From the NCBI GenBank assembly GCA_902496335.1, contig CABVAO010000008.1:1-49617 (forward strand): a DNA stretch of 49,617 nucleotides. The letters are read 5' to 3'. Below are positions 8,722-16,789 of this stretch, one piece after another. The DNA is from an uncultured Collinsella sp. Lineage in GTDB: Bacteria; Actinomycetota; Coriobacteriia; Coriobacteriales; Coriobacteriaceae. Below the pieces are notes generated by a model. The model did no database searches. It was not told where the DNA came from and saw only the letters and a program-made list of their open reading frames with translations. The stretch's first letter is position 1. Every line of letters begins with the position of its first letter. The position numbers were made by a program, and so were the translations under genes.

Positions 8722-8730
8722 GTAACGCCC

Positions 8731-8765
8731 AGGGCCAGCCGACCATCCAAGACCGGCTGGCCCTT
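8731..8765 (+). terminator. intercistronic hairpin between lacE1 and lacG1
   Basis: AGGGCCAGCCG pairs with CGGCTGGCCCT, followed by TTCGATTT. It may partly terminate or protect the lacE1 3' end. Modules 2 and 3 have hairpins at the equivalent place. Confidence 0.6.
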
Positions 8766-8787
8766 CGATTTAGACGATTGGATCATC

Positions 8788-10227
8788 ATGTCCGTTAACC
8801 CTGCTAGCGTCACCAACCCGCCTGCGCAGTTTCCCGAGGACTTTGTCTTTGGCGGCGCCACTGCTGCCTACCAAGTAGAGGGCGAGACCCGCACTCACGG
8901 TAAGGGCAAGGTTGCCTGGGACGACTTCTTGGAGGCCCAGGGCCGTTTCTCCCCCGATCCCGCTTCGGACTTCTACAACCAGTACCCCGTCGATCTGGAA
9001 CTGTGCGAGGAGTTTGGCATCAACGGCATTCGCCTCTCTATCGCCTGGAGCCGCATCTTCCCCAACGGTATCGGTGAGATTAACCCCGAGGGTGTCCAGT
9101 TCTATCACGATCTCTTCGCCGAATGCCACAAGCACCACGTTGAGCCGTTTGTCACGCTGCATCACTTTGACACACCGCTGCCCCTCTTTGAGAAGGGCGA
9201 CTTCCTCAACCGCGAGACCATCGACGCCTTTGTGGACTTTGCCACCTTCTGCTTTAAGGAGTACGCCGACCAGGTGACCTACTGGTTCACCTTTAACGAG
9301 ATCTGGGCCGACGCCTCCAACACCTACATCGAGGGCACCTTCCCCGGTGGCGTCAAGGCGCATCTTGCCGAGGCCTTCCAGTGCGAGCACAACATGATGC
9401 TCGCCCACGCCAAGGCCGTGCTGGCCTTCCACAACGGCGGTTTTAAGGGCAAGATCGGCATCATTCAGTCGCTGGAGTTTAAGTATCCGCTCAACGAGAA
9501 CGACCCCGCCGACATCAAGGCCGCCAACAACGAGCACGTGCTGCAAAACCAGTTTCTGCTCGACGCCACCTTCCGCGGTGACTATGCCCCCGACACCCTC
9601 GAGTGCGCCAACCGCCTGGCTGCCGTCTCGGGCGGCACCATCGAGATCCTGGACGAGGACCTCGAGATTATGCGCGAAGCCGCGCTCTACAACGACTACC
9701 TGGGCGTTAACAACTACCAGTGCCGCTTCTTGAAGGCCTACGATGGCGAAAACGACCTGCACCACAACGGTACGGGCGAGAAGGGCACCGGCCGCTGGCG
9801 CGTTAAGGGTATTGGCGAGCATGTGAACAAGCCTGGCATCCCCACCACCGACTGGGACTGGATCATCTATCCCGAGGGCCTGTTCGATCTGCTCGTCTAC
9901 ATAAAGCAGCGCTACCCCAACTACAAGCAGATCTTCATCACTGAGAACGGCATGGGCTACAAGGACCCCTACAAGGACGGTTTTGTGGACGACCAGCCGC
10001 GCATCGACTATATCGAGCAGCACCTGCGCTGGTTGCTCAAGGCCATGGAGGTGGGCGTCAACGTGGGCGGCTACTTCCTGTGGAGCCTGCAGGATCAGTT
10101 CTCCTGGACCAATGGCTACAACAAGCGTTACGGCTTCTTCTACGTTGACTTTGAAACCCAGAAGCGAACGCCCAAGGCAAGCGCATACTGGTATAAGCAC
10201 GTGGCGCAGACCCGTCGTCTGGACTAG
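8788..10227 (+). CDS. lacG: 6-phospho-beta-galactosidase (GH1), module 1
   Basis: A 479-residue cytoplasmic GH1 enzyme hydrolysing a phosphorylated beta-galactoside. The acid/base glutamate is in TFNEIW (Glu171) and the nucleophile in ITENGMG (Glu386). The phosphate-binding triad Ser439, Lys446 and Tyr448 in SWTNGYNKRYG has the same spacing as in LacG (Ser428/Lys435/Tyr437). The Trp right after that serine is the residue associated with 6-P-galactosidase rather than 6-P-glucosidase specificity. LHHFDTP and GDFLNRETI also resemble LacG. No signal peptide. The ribosome-binding site is weak, and the gene follows lacE1 after a hairpin. Confidence 0.9.
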   Translation: MSVNPASVTNPPAQFPEDFVFGGATAAYQVEGETRTHGKGKVAWDDFLEAQGRFSPDPASDFYNQYPVDLELCEEFGINGIRLSIAWSRIFPNGIGEINPEGVQFYHDLFAECHKHHVEPFVTLHHFDTPLPLFEKGDFLNRETIDAFVDFATFCFKEYADQVTYWFTFNEIWADASNTYIEGTFPGGVKAHLAEAFQCEHNMMLAHAKAVLAFHNGGFKGKIGIIQSLEFKYPLNENDPADIKAANNEHVLQNQFLLDATFRGDYAPDTLECANRLAAVSGGTIEILDEDLEIMREAALYNDYLGVNNYQCRFLKAYDGENDLHHNGTGEKGTGRWRVKGIGEHVNKPGIPTTDWDWIIYPEGLFDLLVYIKQRYPNYKQIFITENGMGYKDPYKDGFVDDQPRIDYIEQHLRWLLKAMEVGVNVGGYFLWSLQDQFSWTNGYNKRYGFFYVDFETQKRTPKASAYWYKHVAQTRRLD

Positions 10228-10272
10228 TGACTGGCGGGGTTGCCCGCTCACATAACCTGTCCCCATTTCTCA

Positions 10273-10317
10273 GCCGGGGGCGGCACGTCACACGGCGCGC
10301 CGCCCCCGGCCTTTTTG
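10273..10317 (+). terminator. rho-independent terminator of module 1
   Basis: A perfect 12-bp stem GCCGGGGGCGGC/GCCGCCCCCGGC is followed by CTTTTT, 45 bp after the lacG1 stop. Confidence 0.9.
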
Positions 10318-10332
10318 GGCGGTTCGGGGTCC

Positions 10333-10480
10333 GTTTGTCTCAATCTGTAACATCTAGCCGAGTTTTTGGGTCCTAGCTGTTACAGATTGAGACGAACAGG
10401 ATTGCTCTTTCCGAAGAATCTAAATCTGTAACACGTAGCCCGCTTTTGACCGTCTACCTGTTACAAATCGAGACAAACGG
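10333..10480. repeat. two-hairpin intergenic repeat, copy 1
   Basis: Hairpin A (10333-10397) has 20-bp arms carrying CTCAATCTGTAACA with an inner CTAG pair. Hairpin B (10417-10480) has the ATCTGTAACA/TGTTACAAAT pairing. It lies between the module 1 terminator and the convergent regulator 2 stop. Copies 2 and 3 close modules 2 and 3 in the same arrangement. Confidence 0.85.
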
Positions 10481-10488
10481 AGTAGGAC

Positions 10489-11517
10489 CTAACCCCGTAT
10501 GTCCCTAACAGTCGAGCGTTCGACCAGCGTGCTCGGCACATGAATCGCCTCGATAGACGAGCTCTCTCCAATCGCCGCCTCAAACGCAAGCTTACCGACA
10601 CCGCGCAAATCAAATCGCAGCGTCGTCAGCCGATTGTGAGGAACAAGTCCCTCGAGTGCGTCGTCGATACCAACCACGCTCACGTCGTCGGGCACGGACA
10701 GGCCCGCGTTCTCGAGCGCGGCGATAACGCCCAGCGCCATCTGGTCATTTGACGCAAGCACGGCAGTCGGCGCCTGCGACCCGCCGGCAAGCACCTCGGC
10801 CGCAATCCGCTCGCCCATGGCGTACCCACTGTCCGCACTCCAATCGCCACGCAGCATCGGAGCGGCATCGACATGAGCACGACCCAGCGTATCGCGCCAA
10901 CCGGCCTCACGAAAACGCGAGGAAATCGAGTTTTCCGGACCCGCCACAAACCGCATATTCGAGTGACCATGTTCCAGCAGATAATTGGTCAACAGCTCGC
11001 ACGAACCATACTGGTCGGAGTCGATCGTCGTGCAGCGCGGATGCGCATACATGGACAGGATGACCGTTCGCACTCCCGGCTGGGGAACAAACTCCTCAAA
11101 ATCGGGAGCCATGCGGTTCATGTTGAGAATCATGCCGTCGACGGGTCGCTCGACCATGCGGCGCGAGGCATCGGCAAGTGCATAGGGCTTGTCGCCGCCC
11201 ATCTCGATCATAGTGACGGCAAAATCGTGCTCGCGCGCCGCTTGCATGATACCCTCGAGCGTCGCCAGGTTACCGACACGTGTGATGTTGTACATGCACA
11301 GGCCAATAGAACGATACGACCCGCCGCGCAACGCCGCTCCAGCAAAATTGGGACGAAAGCCCAGCTCTTCCATGGCGGCCAGCACACGCTTGCGCGTCTT
11401 TTCCGTCACGTTGGGCATACCGTTGACCACGCGAGACACAGTCTGGCGGCTCACGCCAGCGAGCGCCGCAACCTCTGCCGCGCTCGCCGAACGACCATTC
11501 CTTGTCTGCTGATCCAT
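10489..11517 (-). CDS. LacI-family transcriptional regulator, module 2
   Basis: A 342-residue repressor. The helix-turn-helix AAEVAALAGVSRQTVSRVV and hinge RPNFAGAALRGG are followed by a sugar-binding domain containing VLASNDQMALG and VVGIDDA. The start is uncertain: ATG at 11517 has GGAAGG almost adjacent, GTG at 11526 has a better-spaced AGG, and an ATG at 11574 has none. Divergent from lacG2, it shares with that gene a gap holding two tandem operators. Its recognition helix (SRQT) differs from regulator 1 (SEQT) and regulator 3 (SLKT), which fits the different operator centres. Confidence 0.9.
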   Translation of the reverse strand: MDQQTRNGRSASAAEVAALAGVSRQTVSRVVNGMPNVTEKTRKRVLAAMEELGFRPNFAGAALRGGSYRSIGLCMYNITRVGNLATLEGIMQAAREHDFAVTMIEMGGDKPYALADASRRMVERPVDGMILNMNRMAPDFEEFVPQPGVRTVILSMYAHPRCTTIDSDQYGSCELLTNYLLEHGHSNMRFVAGPENSISSRFREAGWRDTLGRAHVDAAPMLRGDWSADSGYAMGERIAAEVLAGGSQAPTAVLASNDQMALGVIAALENAGLSVPDDVSVVGIDDALEGLVPHNRLTTLRFDLRGVGKLAFEAAIGESSSIEAIHVPSTLVERSTVRDIRG

Positions 11518-11639
11518 GCCTTCCACGCTAACCTGCTTCCCAACTATTCCCCGCGCCCATGGCGCATCGTACATACATTGATAACGTGCTCATGATACCC
11601 GAGCCATATACCACAACATGAAAACTTCTGTCAATCAAA

Positions 11640-11659
11640 ACCGCTTACCGAACAAATAC
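11640..11659. promoter_or_regulatory. ACCGCTTACCG plus GAACAAATAC motif pair
   Basis: The regulator-2/lacG2 gap carries ACCGCTTACCG at 11640-11650 fused to GAACAAATAC at 11650-11659. The first resembles the ACCGTTYACCG motif near other PTS promoters and the second resembles the lacA and deoR upstream sites. Confidence 0.35.
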
Positions 11660-11708
11660 AACCGTTCGCGGCTGTTTGAAGTTGTTTTGTTTCTATACAT
11701 CCCAGCCG

Positions 11709-11748
11709 GATGTTAACGTGCTCATTGTCAAATGTTCACGTGCTCATT
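11709..11748. promoter_or_regulatory. tandem LacI-type operators, module 2
   Basis: GATGTTAACGTGCTCATT at 11709-11726 and AATGTTCACGTGCTCATT at 11731-11748 keep the AATG-N10-CATT frame but have CACGTG-like centres instead of AACGTT. They are 22 bp centre to centre, about two helical turns, so two repressor dimers could bind the same face. Confidence 0.65.
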
Positions 11749-11861
11749 TTGGTTCTAATCATTTTAAGATAGTGTTTATCGGGCTTTTTCACCGCTGAAC
11801 GCTAACCAGGGAGCCTTCTGAGCGCAAACGCACAATATCGAACAGCGAGACGAGAGGGTGT

Positions 11862-13310
11862 ATGCATATGTCTTTGCTAAACCGCGTACAGCAGCTGCCG
11901 AAGGGCTTTGTTTGGGGCGCCGCAACCGCCGCGTACCAAACGGAAGGTTCCACGAAGGTGGCAGGCAAGGGTAAGACCATGTGGGACGATTACCTTGTCG
12001 CCCAGGGTCGCTTTTTGCCCGACCCGGCCAGTGATTTCTACAACCGCTACGAGGAGGATATCCGCCTTTCTGCCGAGCATGGACTCAACGCCATTCGTGT
12101 GTCCATCGCCTGGACCCGCATCTTCCCCAACGGCGACGATGCCGAACCCCTCGCCGAGGGCGTTAAGCACTACCACGAGCTGTTCGCCTGCTGCAAAAAG
12201 TATGGCGTCGAGCCCTATGTGTCCCTGCATCACTTTGACTCCCCCGCCGCCCTGTTCAACCAGGGCGACTGGCTCAACCGCAAGACCGTCGACGCCTATG
12301 TGCGCTATGCCGAGTTCTGCTTCCGCGAGTTCCGCGAGGTCAAAAATTGGTTCACCATCAACGAGCTCATCAGCCTCTCGCACTCCCAATACATCCAAGG
12401 CAACTTCCCGCCCAACCATCACTTTGATGTGACGAGCGGCATCCAGAGCCAGCACAACGAGCTCGTTGCCCACGCCCGCGCCGTCAACCTGTATAAGGAT
12501 CTTGACGAGACCGAGCACCTGGGCGGACGCATTGGCATGGTCAACGTCCTGACGCCGGCATATCCTGCCACCGACTCGCCCGCCGACCAGCACGCCGCCG
12601 ACCTGTACAACGCCTTCTACACCGACTTCATCATGGACGGCGCCTTCCTGGGTCACTACTCCGCGCGCACCCTCTCACTCATCAACGAGATTCTGCGTGC
12701 CAACAACGCCACACTTACGGTTGAGGACAGCGACATGGAGGAGCTCGCCAAGGCGGCGCCCCGCAACGATATGTTCGGCCTCAACTACTATCAGTCGGCG
12801 TTTATCGCCGCCTACGATGGCGAGTCAACCAACAGCTTTAACGGCACCGGAGACAAGGGCACCTCGTGCTTTAAGTTTAAGGGCGTCGGGCAGCAGGTCG
12901 ATATGCCGGGTATCCCCACCACCGACTGGGATTGGCTCATCTACCCGCAAGGCCTCTACGACACGCTCAAGCACATCAGCGCCACCTATCCCAACCTCCC
13001 CGTCATCTATATCACCGAAAACGGCCTGGGCCACAAGGACCCCGAGCCCGATGCAAACGGCATCGTCGCCGATCCCGAGCGCATCGACTTTGTCGACCAG
13101 CACATGGAGAAGGTGCTCCAGGCGCGCGCCGAGGGCGTCGACGTCCAGGGCTACTTTATCTGGAGCCTGCAGGACCAGTTCTCGTGGGCCAATGGCTATA
13201 ACAAGCGCTACGGCCTGTTCTACATCGACTTCGACACGCAAAAACGCTACATCAAGCAGTCGGCACTCTGGTACAAGGAGCTCGCCGACACTATGGCGGA
13301 CGCGCAGTAG
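11862..13310 (+). CDS. lacG: 6-phospho-beta-galactosidase (GH1), module 2
   Basis: A 482-residue GH1 enzyme. Acid/base glutamate in FTINELI and nucleophile in ITENGLGHKD are present. SWANGYNKRYG keeps the Ser/Lys/Tyr phosphate site and the Trp linked to 6-phosphogalactoside preference. It is the most divergent of the three LacG paralogues (INELI for FNEI, LGHKD for MGYKD). Two ATGs two codons apart (11862 and 11868) both fit the GAGAGGG upstream. Unlike modules 1 and 3 it precedes its permease, so gene order is inverted within the module. Confidence 0.9.
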   Translation: MHMSLLNRVQQLPKGFVWGAATAAYQTEGSTKVAGKGKTMWDDYLVAQGRFLPDPASDFYNRYEEDIRLSAEHGLNAIRVSIAWTRIFPNGDDAEPLAEGVKHYHELFACCKKYGVEPYVSLHHFDSPAALFNQGDWLNRKTVDAYVRYAEFCFREFREVKNWFTINELISLSHSQYIQGNFPPNHHFDVTSGIQSQHNELVAHARAVNLYKDLDETEHLGGRIGMVNVLTPAYPATDSPADQHAADLYNAFYTDFIMDGAFLGHYSARTLSLINEILRANNATLTVEDSDMEELAKAAPRNDMFGLNYYQSAFIAAYDGESTNSFNGTGDKGTSCFKFKGVGQQVDMPGIPTTDWDWLIYPQGLYDTLKHISATYPNLPVIYITENGLGHKDPEPDANGIVADPERIDFVDQHMEKVLQARAEGVDVQGYFIWSLQDQFSWANGYNKRYGLFYIDFDTQKRYIKQSALWYKELADTMADAQ

Positions 13311-13336
13311 TGCATCGCCTCGCTTTCCCCCGAGAA

Positions 13337-13373
13337 GGGAGCGGCCCTATGCGATACAAACCCAGCCGCTCCC
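13337..13373 (+). terminator. intercistronic hairpin between lacG2 and lacE2
   Basis: GGGAGCGGC pairs perfectly with GCCGCTCCC across a 19-nt loop, extended by GAGAA/CTCTC. There is no T tract, so processing or mRNA stabilisation is more likely than full termination. Confidence 0.5.
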
Positions 13374-13486
13374 CTCTCTCCCCCTGGGACCGACCCCGCC
13401 TGCACCCGGGCTTTTAGCAAGCGGGAGACCATATAGGTTTTCAACGTCCATGCCATTAAGATTTCATGCAAAGAGGAGCGTGAACT

Positions 13487-15247
13487 ATGGAATCGATCGT
13501 TAAGTTCTTGGAGAAAGGTCAGCCGTACTTCGACAAGGTCTCTAAGAACATCTACCTTCAGGCCATTAAAGACGGCTTTTTGGCAGCAATGCCCATCATC
13601 CTGTCTTCTTCTGTCTTCCTGCTTATTTCGACCCTGCCGGGCGTTGTCGCCACGGTCGGCGGCTTTACGCTGCCCGACTGGTGGAACGTCGACGTCGTGA
13701 ACTTCTGCAACAAGGTTTACAACTTCACGATGGGCGTCGTGGGCATCATGGTCGCCGGCACCACCGCAAGCGCGCTGACCGGCTCCAAGAACCGCCGCAT
13801 GCCTGCCGGCAAGGCCATCAACGCCACGAGCACCATGGTCGCCGCCATGTGCGCTATGCTCATCTTGGCCGTTACCCAGACGAGTGCCAAGATCGACGGC
13901 GCCGATGTCTCGGTGTTCTTTACCGACAACATGGGCACCAAGGGCCTGCTGAGCTCCTTTGTCGCCGCATTTGCCACGGTCAACATCTATGCCTTCTGCA
14001 TTAAGCGAGACATCACCATCAAGCTGCCCAAAGAAGTCCCCGGCGCCATCGCCCAGAACTTCCGCGACATCTTCGCCTTCAGCTTCTCCATCCTGTTTGT
14101 CGCCGTCATCGACGTTATCTGCCGCACCTGCTTGGCCGTCCCGTTTGCCAACGTCATCTCCACGCTGGTGAGCCCGCTGTTCGCCGCTGCCGATTCCTAC
14201 GCCGGCCTCGCCCTCATCTGGTTCATGATCCCGCTGTTCTGGTTCATGGGCATCCACGGCCCCTCGGTCGTTAAGCCTGCCCTCAACGCCGCGCTGTTTG
14301 GCAACATCACCACCAACCTCGCCACGCTGCAGGCCGGCGGTCACCCCGCCCTCGCCCTGACCGAAAACTTCGGTAACTACATCGGCGAACTCGGCGGCAC
14401 CGGCGCCACGTTCATTGTCCCGATCATCTTCCTGCTCTTTATGCGCTCCAAGCAGCTCAAGGCCGTCGGCAAAGCCTCTGTCGTGCCCGTGATGTTCGCC
14501 GTCAACGAGCCGCTGCTGTTCGCCGCGCCCATCATCCTCAACCCGTACTTCCTGATCCCGTTCCTGTTTGCCCCCGTGGCCAACGTCCTCATTGGTAAGT
14601 TCTTCATCGACTTTTTGGGCATGAACGGCTTTATCTATGCCATGCCGTGGGCACTCCCCGGACCGATCGGCACCTTCATCGACACCAACTTCCAGCCGAT
14701 CTCTCTGGTCCTGGTTGTCGTCCTGCTGGTCGTTGACTTCTTGATCTACTACCCGTTCTGCAAGGCCTACGACAACGTCCTGTGCAAGCAGGAGGCCGAG
14801 ACCCTGGCCGAAGAAGAGGCCGAGGAGACCAAGGCCGTCAAGACCGCTGCCGCCCCCGCCGTTGAGGCTCCTGTTGTCGAGACCGCTTCTGCCACTGAGG
14901 CCTCCGCAGCTCCGTCCGCCCTTAAGGGCAAGGATCTGAGGGTTCTGGTTCTGTGCGCTGGCGCCGGCACCTCTGCACTGCTCGCCAACGCGCTTAAGGA
15001 AGGCGCCGACGAGCTGGGCATCGACATTACCGCCAACGCCGGTGCCTACGGCAGCCACTACGCCATCATGGACCAGTACAACGTCATCGTCCTGGCTCCG
15101 CAGGTTCGCACCTATTACAACGAGATGAAGGCCGACACCGACCGCCTGGGCATCACGCTGCTGTCGCCCAAGGGCAAACAGTACATCGACCTCACTAAGG
15201 ATCCCAAGGGTGCCGTCGCCTGGATCGAGGAAAACCTCGAGGCATAA
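13487..15247 (+). CDS. lacE: PTS lactose-type IICB permease, module 2
   Basis: A 586-residue permease. The IIC domain with MGIHGPSVV and NEPLLFAAP is followed by a Glu/Ala-rich linker (about 430-480) and a IIB domain with VLVLCAGAGTSALL, giving phosphocysteine Cys490. AGAGGAG lies before the ATG. It lies downstream of lacG2 and needs an external IIA, presumably LacF. Its IIB domain shares long blocks with the module 3 permease (YYN-MKADTDRLGI) and is clearly closer to it than to module 1. Confidence 0.93.
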   Translation: MESIVKFLEKGQPYFDKVSKNIYLQAIKDGFLAAMPIILSSSVFLLISTLPGVVATVGGFTLPDWWNVDVVNFCNKVYNFTMGVVGIMVAGTTASALTGSKNRRMPAGKAINATSTMVAAMCAMLILAVTQTSAKIDGADVSVFFTDNMGTKGLLSSFVAAFATVNIYAFCIKRDITIKLPKEVPGAIAQNFRDIFAFSFSILFVAVIDVICRTCLAVPFANVISTLVSPLFAAADSYAGLALIWFMIPLFWFMGIHGPSVVKPALNAALFGNITTNLATLQAGGHPALALTENFGNYIGELGGTGATFIVPIIFLLFMRSKQLKAVGKASVVPVMFAVNEPLLFAAPIILNPYFLIPFLFAPVANVLIGKFFIDFLGMNGFIYAMPWALPGPIGTFIDTNFQPISLVLVVVLLVVDFLIYYPFCKAYDNVLCKQEAETLAEEEAEETKAVKTAAAPAVEAPVVETASATEASAAPSALKGKDLRVLVLCAGAGTSALLANALKEGADELGIDITANAGAYGSHYAIMDQYNVIVLAPQVRTYYNEMKADTDRLGITLLSPKGKQYIDLTKDPKGAVAWIEENLEA

Positions 15248-15280
15248 GACGCTGACACCACCTGCCGCTTGCAGACAATA

Positions 15281-15323
15281 AATGGCCCGTGCATCGATGT
15301 GTGATGCGCGGGCCATTTTGTTT
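15281..15323 (+). terminator. terminator of module 2
   Basis: AATGGCCCG pairs with CGGGCCATT, followed by TTGTTT, 33 bp after the lacE2 stop. Confidence 0.8.
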
Positions 15324-15342
15324 AGACCGCACCCGTCCTCCT

Positions 15343-15487
15343 GTTCATCTCAATCTGTAACATCTAGCCGAGTTTTTCGGTCCTAGCTGTTACAGATCGA
15401 GATGAACGCACAGGCCAAGCCGAAAATCTCAATCTGTAACATGTAGACCACTTTTGACCGTCTAGTTGTTACAGATCGAGACAAACG
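15343..15487. repeat. two-hairpin intergenic repeat, copy 2
   Basis: Hairpin A is 15343-15407 (65 nt, exactly as in copy 1) and hairpin B is 15425-15487. One stem pair has changed from G-C in copy 1 to A-T in copy 2 on both arms. It lies between the module 2 terminator and the convergent regulator 3 stop. Confidence 0.85.
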
Positions 15488-15504
15488 GAATAGGCCGAGC
15501 ACGT

Positions 15505-16515
15505 CTACGCCCGCAAGTCCTTTACGCTGGAACGCTCGACCAACACGCCCGAGACGAGCGTACGGCTTCTGGAGCTCGGAGCTTCCAGACCCGCGACGAC
15601 CTCGTTGAGCGCACGGACGCCCAGCTCGCGGTGGCGAAACTTCACCGACGTCAGAATCGAGTTGGGAATCGTCTTATAGAGCTCATCGTCGAAGCCGATC
15701 ACGGACACATCATTGGGCACACTGAGCCCTTTGTCACGTAGAGCCATCATCACGCCGTTTGCCATGCAGTCGTTAGCAGCGAGGACCGCCGTGCAATCGG
15801 GCTTATCGGCAAGCACAAGGCCCGCGGCATAGCCACTATCCGCATTCCAATCGCCTTGCAGAGGCTCGGGCGGCTCAATGCCACGCGCCTCGAGTGCCGC
15901 ACGCCAACCTTTCATACGGCACTGGCTCGACAACGACTCTTTCTTACCAGAGACGAAGTACACGTTTTTATGCCCGTGGTTCAAGAAGTACTCGCACGCC
16001 ATGCGCGCGCCGCCCTCTTGGTCGTCACTGACGGTGGAGCAGGTAGGATGTTCCATCGGTGTGATAATCACCGTCTTGAGGTCCTTCGGTGCCTCAAAGG
16101 TATCAAAGTCATCGACCATCTGACGCAGGTTGAAGATCATGCCATCAACAGGCAGCTGCGACATCCTACGCGCCGCTTCGGCAAGGGTCATCTTCTCCCC
16201 CGCTCGCTTCTTAATCATCGTGAGCGCAAAGCCGCGTTCTTCGGCGGCATCGGCGATACCGTCAATCATGTCCACGGCACCGCCCGACAAGTGGAACAGC
16301 ACCACGCCAATGCACCCGTAACGGCCCAACTTGAGCGAACGCGCGGCAAAGTTGGTTCGAAACCCGAGCGCCTCCATTGCGGAATGAACCTTATCGCGTG
16401 TCGACTCTCGCACGCTATCGGGCTCGTTGATCACACGCGAAACCGTCTTGAGAGAAACACCCGCAGCAATCGCCACATCATTCATTGAGACATTTTTCTT
16501 GTCCATCGTTGCCAC
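15505..16515 (-). CDS. LacI-family transcriptional regulator, module 3
   Basis: A 336-residue repressor. The helix-turn-helix MNDVAIAAGVSLKTVSRVI and hinge TNFAARSLKLG are followed by a sugar-binding domain with AVLAANDCMANG and VIGFDDE. The GTG at 16515 is chosen because GGAG lies 5 bp upstream; the ATG three codons later is too far from it. Divergent from lacE3, with a perfect palindromic operator in the gap. Confidence 0.9.
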   Translation of the reverse strand: MATMDKKNVSMNDVAIAAGVSLKTVSRVINEPDSVRESTRDKVHSAMEALGFRTNFAARSLKLGRYGCIGVVLFHLSGGAVDMIDGIADAAEERGFALTMIKKRAGEKMTLAEAARRMSQLPVDGMIFNLRQMVDDFDTFEAPKDLKTVIITPMEHPTCSTVSDDQEGGARMACEYFLNHGHKNVYFVSGKKESLSSQCRMKGWRAALEARGIEPPEPLQGDWNADSGYAAGLVLADKPDCTAVLAANDCMANGVMMALRDKGLSVPNDVSVIGFDDELYKTIPNSILTSVKFRHRELGVRALNEVVAGLEAPSSRSRTLVSGVLVERSSVKDLRA

Positions 16516-16587
16516 TGCTTCTCCAGTCGGTTTTACATCGCTTGTTTTTGCGTTCTAGCATACACTACCTGCCTGACTGATAAATCA

Positions 16588-16609
16588 ACCGTTTACCGAA
16601 CAATATCGA
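16588..16609. promoter_or_regulatory. ACCGTTTACCG plus GAACAATATCGA motif
   Basis: ACCGTTTACCG (16588-16598) lies within GATAAATCAACCGTTTACCG, which matches 36141-36160 upstream of the mannose-type PTS operon at 19 of 20 positions. GAACAATATCGA (16598-16609) is shared with the lacF upstream gap (5538-5549). Confidence 0.45.
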
Positions 16610-16643
16610 CCGCTCACCCGTATATCCTTGTTGCTCTTCCAAA

Positions 16644-16688
16644 AATGTCTTACGTTGTCATTAACGAAATGACAACGTTGTCATTTCG
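16644..16688. promoter_or_regulatory. LacI-type operators, module 3
   Basis: The main site, 16665-16688, is a perfect 24-bp palindrome with core AATGACAACGTTGTCATT. A weaker site at 16644-16662 keeps AATG, ACGT and CATT with one extra base. Both lie about 100-145 bp before the lacE3 start and resemble the sites in modules 1 and 2. Confidence 0.7.
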
Positions 16689-16789
16689 CAATGCCTTCCT
16701 TAAGCAGGAAGGTTTCCGGGCAGTCCTGACCATCCATCGACGACCAGTTCCATCCACATGCATCGCGCATCAAGTAGCAAAGGAGCTCT

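Noticed and set aside
13247..15316. 689-codon minus-strand frame opposite lacE2
   Set aside because: Same shadow pattern as the other permeases; the plus strand has the motifs and ribosome-binding site.
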